Positions 59,756-64,000 of a stretch of 64,000 nt of DNA are shown piece by piece. The position numbers and the translations under genes were made by a program. How positions within the stretch are numbered: position 1 is the first letter of the stretch; each line of letters opens with the position of its first letter. Below the pieces are notes generated by a model, which ran no database searches, was not told the origin of the DNA, and saw only the letters and a program-made list of their open reading frames with translations. Source of the DNA: Methylobacterium sp. J-068 (lineage in GTDB: Bacteria; Pseudomonadota; Alphaproteobacteria; Rhizobiales; Beijerinckiaceae); contig NZ_JAKSXY010000122.1 of assembly GCF_022829445.1 (NCBI RefSeq), positions 496,001 through 560,000 of the forward strand, given 5' to 3'.

Positions 59756-60123
59756 GGCCGGCCCCCGACACCCGGTCCTCCGACGAAGGTCGTTCCGGCG
59801 AGCCCGGTCGCGCGACGGCGCACGGCGCGGCGGCGGAACGGCTCGCGGAGGTGTCCCGGCTCGCGACCCTGCTCGCGGAGCGCGTCCTGGCGGCACAGGC
59901 CGCCGGCCATCCGGTGCCCGAAGCGCATGTTCACGCCCTGATCGACGCCGCCATCGTGCTCGACAAGTACGAAGTCGCCCTGCCGCCCTCCCTCGCGCGG
60001 ATCGTCGATCAGATCGACGCGGCCCAGCCTGCCGAGAGCGAGGCGGGCGCGGGACTCGCGGAGGAAGACGATGCCGGCCGCCTCGCATGGTTGCTGCGGC
60101 CGTTCCAGGGCTCGAAGGGCTGA
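59752..60123 (+). CDS. small helical protein co-translated with the cupin
   Basis: A 123 aa protein starting at TTG 59752, overlapping the cupin stop (TTGA), with GGAG 9 bases before it. Helical body ERLAEVSRLATLLAERVLAA, HVHALIDAAIVLDKYEVALP and an acidic C terminus. No family recognised. A GTG further in is an alternative start. Confidence 0.55.
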   Translation: MRPAPDTRSSDEGRSGEPGRATAHGAAAERLAEVSRLATLLAERVLAAQAAGHPVPEAHVHALIDAAIVLDKYEVALPPSLARIVDQIDAAQPAESEAGAGLAEEDDAGRLAWLLRPFQGSKG

Positions 60124-60191
60124 CCGCACCGGACATCCGACGTTCGGCATCTTGCCAGAACAGGATGCCGGCGATGCGCCGGCCCGTCCGA

Positions 60192-60377
60192 TCACAGGCT
60201 GCGCGAGACGACGCCGAGGGCGAGCACGACGTAGCCGCCGACGAAGAACCACGTCCTGAACTTCACGACGGTGGGGCCGATCGTCGGAATCCGCAGGTAC
60301 AGGCTGGCGAGGGCCAAACCGATCAGAGCGAGGGACACGAGGAAGGTGACGGCGCGGGGCGGCGAGAGCTTCGGCAT
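60192..60377 (-). CDS. small two-span membrane protein
   Basis: A 61 aa protein: MPKLSPPRAVTFLVSLALIG with ALASLYLRIPTIGPTV and a second span TWFFVGGYVVLALGVVSRSL. AGGATGG lies about 6 bases before the ATG. Hydrophobic spans with a short loop fit a small inner-membrane protein. Divergent from gapR. Confidence 0.65.
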   Translation of the reverse strand: MPKLSPPRAVTFLVSLALIGLALASLYLRIPTIGPTVVKFRTWFFVGGYVVLALGVVSRSL

Positions 60378-60489
60378 GGCGCCATCCTGCCGCCCGCGCG
60401 GTTGACGAGTCGTGAAGCCACGGCGGCCCTTAACCTCCCGCTTACCCAAACCCGCAAGGGTGCCGGTCCGGATTGGCCAAGGAGACAGC

Positions 60490-60771
60490 ATGTCCGAGAC
60501 GACCGACACCGTTGGAATCGCCGGCGACCGCATCCGCTCGATCATCGAGCGCGTCGAGAAGGTCGAGGAAGAGATCAAGGACCTGATGGAAGCCAAGAAG
60601 GAGATCTTCCTGGAGGCGAAGGGCGAGGGCCTCGACGTGAAGATCCTCAAGGAGATCCTGAAGCTGCGCAAACTCGACCAGGACGCGCGCGACGAGCACG
60701 AGACCCTGCTCGACGTGTACCTGCGCGCCATGGACGCGCCCTCCCCGGCCCCGATGGCCGTGGCGGCCTGA
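60490..60771 (+). CDS. gapR: GapR-family nucleoid-associated protein (DUF2312)
   Basis: A 93 aa protein with a long coiled coil (RIRSIIERVEKVEEEIKDLM) and EAKGEGLDVKILKEILKLRK, the DUF2312/GapR signature. In Caulobacter GapR binds overtwisted AT-rich DNA ahead of replication and transcription forks and stimulates topoisomerases. Starts at ATG 60490 with AGGAGA 4-8 bases before it. Length is equal to other family members. Confidence 0.9.
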   Translation: MSETTDTVGIAGDRIRSIIERVEKVEEEIKDLMEAKKEIFLEAKGEGLDVKILKEILKLRKLDQDARDEHETLLDVYLRAMDAPSPAPMAVAA

Positions 60772-60778
60772 CAGCGCG

Positions 60779-60812
60779 GCGGTGCCGGCGGCCTCGGCGC
60801 TGCCGGCACCGC
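60779..60812. terminator. terminator between gapR and deoR-type genes
   Basis: GCGGTGCCGGC / GCCGGCACCGC, perfect 11-bp arms (60779-60789 and 60802-60812) with a 12-base loop, between convergent stop codons. Confidence 0.7.
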
Positions 60813-60840
60813 GCATCGCCCTTCGCGGCGCGGACGCCGC

Positions 60841-61626
60841 CTAAGCGCCCTGCGCCGCGTCGCCGTCCTCCGCGACGCGAATCCTGGCGCCCGCCTCGGC
60901 GAGTCGCCGCAACTGATCCGCCGGTTCGCGCGCGTCCGTCACCAGGGTCCAGCTCCGTGGCAGGGGCGCCCAGGCGGTCTGCTCCGCGCGGCCGAGCTTG
61001 CCCGTGTCGGCCAGCACGACCACCTCGCGCGCCTGCCGCATCATCAGGGATTTGAGTGTGACCTGATCCAGGCTCGCCTCGCAGAGGCCGCGCCCGGCCA
61101 CGACGCCGTCCGCGCTCATGATCGCGTGGTCCGCCGTCATGAGGCGCAGGGCCTCCACGGCGAGCGGCCCGACGGTGCTCATGCTGGTCGCCCGGAGCGC
61201 GCCGCCGAGCACCACGAGTTCGAGGCCGGGGGCCTCCGTGAGGAAGGGCAGCAGCGCCAGGTTGTTGGTGATGATCCGGAGCCGCCGCCGGGCGAGGAGC
61301 TGGCCGAAGGCCGCCACGGTGGAGCCGGCATCGAGGATCAGCGTGTCGCCGTCCGCCACGAGTTCGAGGGCGGCGCGGGCGATCGCCCGCTTCTCGGCCC
61401 CCTTCACGGCGAGGCGCTCCGTCAGCGTGGTTTCCGGCGGATGCGCCGCGAGGATCGCGCCGCCATAGGTCCGGCGGACGGCGCGCGTGGCCGAGAGGTG
61501 CTGGAGGTCGCGGCGCACCGTCGAGGCCGAGACCTTGAGGCGCGCGGCGACGTCGTCGACGTCGATCTCCCCGAGGCTCAGCGCCTCCAGCAGCAACGTG
61601 CGGCGCTCCTGGCTGCGCATCGACAT
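60841..61626 (-). CDS. DeoR/GlpR-family regulator
   Basis: A 261 aa repressor-type regulator: HTH at about 20-55 (IDVDDVAARLKVSASTVRRDL), then the DeoR C-terminal sugar-phosphate-sensing domain with ILDAGSTVAAFGQLL near 95 and GVVAGRGLCEASLDQVTLKS. It follows pdxA2 and the kinase gene on the same strand, so it likely regulates that operon in response to a phosphorylated sugar acid. Confidence 0.9.
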   Translation of the reverse strand: MSMRSQERRTLLLEALSLGEIDVDDVAARLKVSASTVRRDLQHLSATRAVRRTYGGAILAAHPPETTLTERLAVKGAEKRAIARAALELVADGDTLILDAGSTVAAFGQLLARRRLRIITNNLALLPFLTEAPGLELVVLGGALRATSMSTVGPLAVEALRLMTADHAIMSADGVVAGRGLCEASLDQVTLKSLMMRQAREVVVLADTGKLGRAEQTAWAPLPRSWTLVTDAREPADQLRRLAEAGARIRVAEDGDAAQGA

Positions 61627-61733
61627 GGGTGGCGGTTCTCCGGACTTCGTTCCCGCGTCATGGCCGAGGCCGGCGGCGCTGGCCAGGATGTTTCTCGCCG
61701 TCGGGCTCTCGTCGGAGGTCGGCTTCGCCCTCC

Positions 61734-62735
61734 TCAGGCCGCCGGGGCTCTCGGCGCGAGGTCGACCGCCTGACGCAGGGCCTCGATCAGGCTCCGCTCG
61801 TCCGCGATGCCCTTGCCGGCGATGTCGAAGGCCGTCCCGTGATCGACGGAGGTGCGGATCACCGGCAGGCCCACGGTGATGTTCACGCCGGCTTCCAGCC
61901 CCAGGACCTTGATCGGGCCGTGGCCCTGGTCGTGGTACATCGCCACCACCATGTCGTAGTCGCCGCGCCCGGCGAGGAAGAACAGCGTGTCGGCGGGCAG
62001 CGGGCCGCGCACGTCCCAGCCCTTCGCCTGACAGATTTCGATGGCGGGCGTGATCTTCTCCGCCTCTTCGCCGCGCCCGAACAGGCCGTTCTCGCCGGCA
62101 TGCGGGTTGATCGCGCAGACGCCGATCTTCGGGTTCGCGATTCCCGCCTTCACCAGGACGGCGTGGCCGCGCGCGATGACGCGCTCGACGAGGCCGGGCT
62201 CGATTTTCGCGATGGCGTCGATGAGGCCGATATGCGTGGTGACGTGGATCACCCGCAGCTTCGGCGAGACCAGCATCATCGAGACTTCCGGCGTGCCCGT
62301 GAGATGGGCGAGGAGTTCGGTGTGGCCCGGATACTTATGGCCGGCGGCGTGCAGGGCCTCCTTGGACAGGGGCGCGGTGCAGATGCCCTGCGCCTGCCCG
62401 GCCTGCACCACCTGCACGGCCCGCTCGATGTAGCGATAGGCCGCCTCGCCCGCGACGGGCGAGACCTGTCCGAAGGGCAGGTCGGCCGGGACCACCTTCA
62501 GGTCCACGCATTGCACCGCCGCCCCGTCGAAATCCGCCGCCCCGGGATCGGACAGGGACGCGACGGCCAGATCCGAGCCGACGATCCGGCCCGCTTGCCG
62601 CAGACGTTCGGCGTCGCCGATCACCAGGGGCCGGCACAGGGTCCGGACCTCCGCCCGGGCCAGCGCCTTCATGATGATCTCCGGCCCGATGCCGGCGGGG
62701 TCGCCCATGGTGATCGCGATGGTGGGGCGGGTCAT
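61734..62735 (-). CDS. PdxA2-type 4-phospho-sugar-acid dehydrogenase
   Basis: A 333 aa PdxA-family protein: ITMGDPAGIGPEIIMKAL at the start, GHKYPGHTELLAHLTG around 137-152 with metal-binding His, INPHAGENGLFG near 208, MYHDQGHGPIKVLGL near 265 and TSVDHGTAFDIAG near 290. Beside a four-carbon acid sugar kinase rather than in a pyridoxine locus, it is expected to be PdxA2, which oxidises and decarboxylates 4-phospho-D-threonate or 4-phospho-D-erythronate to dihydroxyacetone phosphate. The biosynthetic PdxA role cannot be fully excluded. Confidence 0.85.
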   Translation of the reverse strand: MTRPTIAITMGDPAGIGPEIIMKALARAEVRTLCRPLVIGDAERLRQAGRIVGSDLAVASLSDPGAADFDGAAVQCVDLKVVPADLPFGQVSPVAGEAAYRYIERAVQVVQAGQAQGICTAPLSKEALHAAGHKYPGHTELLAHLTGTPEVSMMLVSPKLRVIHVTTHIGLIDAIAKIEPGLVERVIARGHAVLVKAGIANPKIGVCAINPHAGENGLFGRGEEAEKITPAIEICQAKGWDVRGPLPADTLFFLAGRGDYDMVVAMYHDQGHGPIKVLGLEAGVNITVGLPVIRTSVDHGTAFDIAGKGIADERSLIEALRQAVDLAPRAPAA

Positions 62736-63997
62736 GAGAAGCGTCCTTCGAGTCTGACGGCGCGCAGGCGCTCGCCGATACGGATGAGAGAATCGGCGTC
62801 GCCGAAGGCTCCGGCCTTCGTGGCGACCGGGACGGAGAGGCGCCCCAGCGTCAGGCCGAGGGAGACGCCGGGCTCGATCTCGTCGACGAGGCGGATGCCG
62901 TCGACGCCGAAGCGCGCGAGGAGCGCGGCGGCGGTCTCGCCGCCGGTGGCCGCGAAGGCACCGATCCGCCCCGCGACCGGATCGAGGGCTTCCGCGAGGC
63001 CGCGCGCGAGGCGCGGACCGAGGGCCATGTCGAGATCCGCGCCCATCGCGATCTCGACCAGGGCATCCGCCCCGGACGCGATCACGGCGGCGACGCGCTC
63101 CGCCAGGGCCGCCCGACCGGCCGGGTCGTCCAACAGGATGTGCGGCGGAACCGGCAGGTGGACGACGCCGTCCCGCGCGGCGAGGCGGCGCGTGGCCGCG
63201 CGCGAGGCCGCCGCGAGGGACCCGACCACGATCAGGCTGCCGGCCGGGTTCGGGGAGACGCGGACCGGCGCGGTCGCGACGGGTTCGAGGACGCCCGCGA
63301 GGGCATGGGCGAGGCCCGCGCTGCCGATGAAGAAGGGGGACGGCGCGAGGCGCAGGCTCGCCGCCGCGATGGCGGCCAGATCCGCATCCGTCTCGGCATC
63401 GCAGATCGCCACGCTCGCACCCGCCTCGGCGATCCGGGCGAGACGGGCGGCGAGGTCCGGTGCGCGGATGTCCGCGAGCGGAACCGCCTGCGTCGCGATG
63501 CCGGCGCCGCCGAGGACCTCCTCCAGATCGGCGCTCGGGTAGCTGTGGTCGCGCCGCCAGACCTCCGCCTCCTCGAGCGGCCGGCCGTCGACGCGGACGC
63601 GGCCCGCCACCGTGGTCCGTCCGGTGGCCGGAAAGGCCGGCGCGCAGATGCCGAAGGCCGCGCCGGTCCGGGCCTTCAGGCAGGCCAGCGTCGCGGCCGT
63701 CTCGGCGGCGGGCTGCCCTCTCAGCGTCGAGTCGATCTTCTTGAACAGGACCCGTTCCGGTTCGAGCAGGCGCCGCAGGAGGTCGGCATGCCGCTCGGCG
63801 GCGGCGGGCGCGGAGAGGCCGCGACTGTCCGCGTCGTAGGACAGCACCGCGAGGTCCCGGGGCACGACGCCCCTCGCCTCGCCCCGAGCGACCTCGCCCC
63901 ACGTGACGGCGGCCGGAAGACCGCGCCGCCCGAAGGCGATGGCGCAATCGGCGGCCCCCGTCAGGTCGTCGGCGAGGATGAGCCAGCGCCCGGCCAT
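62732..63997 (-). CDS. four-carbon acid sugar kinase (DUF1537)
   Basis: A 421 aa kinase: N-terminal ILADDLTGAADCAIAFGRRG with the substrate-binding acidic pair, FKKIDSTLRGQ near 90, and the C-terminal ATP-binding GAFAATGGETAAALLARFGV. DUF1537 enzymes phosphorylate threonate/erythronate-type acids. The ATG of pdxA2 overlaps its stop (ATGA). The start ATG (63995-63997 on the minus strand) lies 3 bases from the window edge, so upstream genes of the operon (usually a transporter) are not visible. Confidence 0.88.
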   Translation of the reverse strand: MAGRWLILADDLTGAADCAIAFGRRGLPAAVTWGEVARGEARGVVPRDLAVLSYDADSRGLSAPAAAERHADLLRRLLEPERVLFKKIDSTLRGQPAAETAATLACLKARTGAAFGICAPAFPATGRTTVAGRVRVDGRPLEEAEVWRRDHSYPSADLEEVLGGAGIATQAVPLADIRAPDLAARLARIAEAGASVAICDAETDADLAAIAAASLRLAPSPFFIGSAGLAHALAGVLEPVATAPVRVSPNPAGSLIVVGSLAAASRAATRRLAARDGVVHLPVPPHILLDDPAGRAALAERVAAVIASGADALVEIAMGADLDMALGPRLARGLAEALDPVAGRIGAFAATGGETAAALLARFGVDGIRLVDEIEPGVSLGLTLGRLSVPVATKAGAFGDADSLIRIGERLRAVRLEGRFS

Positions 63998-64000
63998 CTC

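Noticed and set aside
1..64000. CRISPR arrays, rRNA genes, riboswitches
   Set aside because: No regularly spaced direct repeats, rRNA-like sequence or recognisable riboswitch core was noticed on reading either strand.

Overview
The window reads as chromosomal DNA from a high-GC alphaproteobacterium of the Rhizobiales, most likely Methylobacterium/Methylorubrum. The pointers are a NepR-EcfG general stress pair, a GapR (DUF2312) nucleoid protein, a eukaryote-type glutamine synthetase II, a SUV3-like helicase, a GCG_CRPN-type secreted protein, MauG/cytochrome c peroxidase and cupredoxin genes, and very GC-rich codon use. This assignment is made from gene content by eye; no search was run. Genes are dense on both strands and most neighbours are short operons with ATGA, TGATG or TTGA overlaps.

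Layout. 0-11.4 kb: panB, a TonB-dependent receptor, a LysR regulator divergent from periplasmic asparaginase, a low-GC secreted orphan, a bestrophin-like channel, a PAS protein and a propionate-type CoA-transferase. 11.8-17.9 kb: a signalling block of FIST-domain sensor, hybrid histidine kinase and NarL-type regulator, followed by a PP2C-Ser/Thr kinase fusion and a formate/nitrite transporter. 18-24 kb: PRC-barrel, DUF2721 and SWIB proteins, a SUV3-like helicase, and the EcfG/NepR stress switch. 24.3-27.9 kb: glutaminase, a WYL regulator divergent from a GST, and glutamine synthetase II. Both glsA and glnII have strong candidate sigma-54 (-24/-12) promoters. 28-38.8 kb: MauG-like peroxidase, membrane protein, cupredoxin, a GGDEF-EAL protein, HtpG, a small exported protein whose Shine-Dalgarno lies in a hairpin, and a DEAH helicase.

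38.8-44.6 kb looks like an accessory island beside a tRNA-Thr gene. It holds a frameshifted winged-helix gene, a TPR-glycosyltransferase, Gly-rich and GCG_CRPN small proteins, phage debris (RyR and lysozyme pieces), a strikingly AT-rich glycosyltransferase and an IS630 fragment. 44.6-64 kb returns to core-like DNA: an MFS exporter with an AraC regulator, an HNH protein whose start was tandemly duplicated, a ClpP-like protease, a membrane protein with a UDP-galactopyranose-mutase-like flavoprotein, Tat-exported oxidoreductases, an NTP/NDP exchanger-like carrier, a DUF2778 L,D-transpeptidase, GapR, and a C4-acid sugar kinase / PdxA2 / DeoR operon that reaches the window edge.

Themes that tie the window together: nitrogen metabolism (asparaginase, nitrite transport, glutaminase, GlnII) with probable sigma-54 control; signal transduction (FIST-HK-RR, PP2C/kinase, GGDEF-EAL, EcfG/NepR); and small recombination scars and palindromes at gene ends. 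No rRNA operon, CRISPR array, intact prophage or intact insertion sequence was seen.
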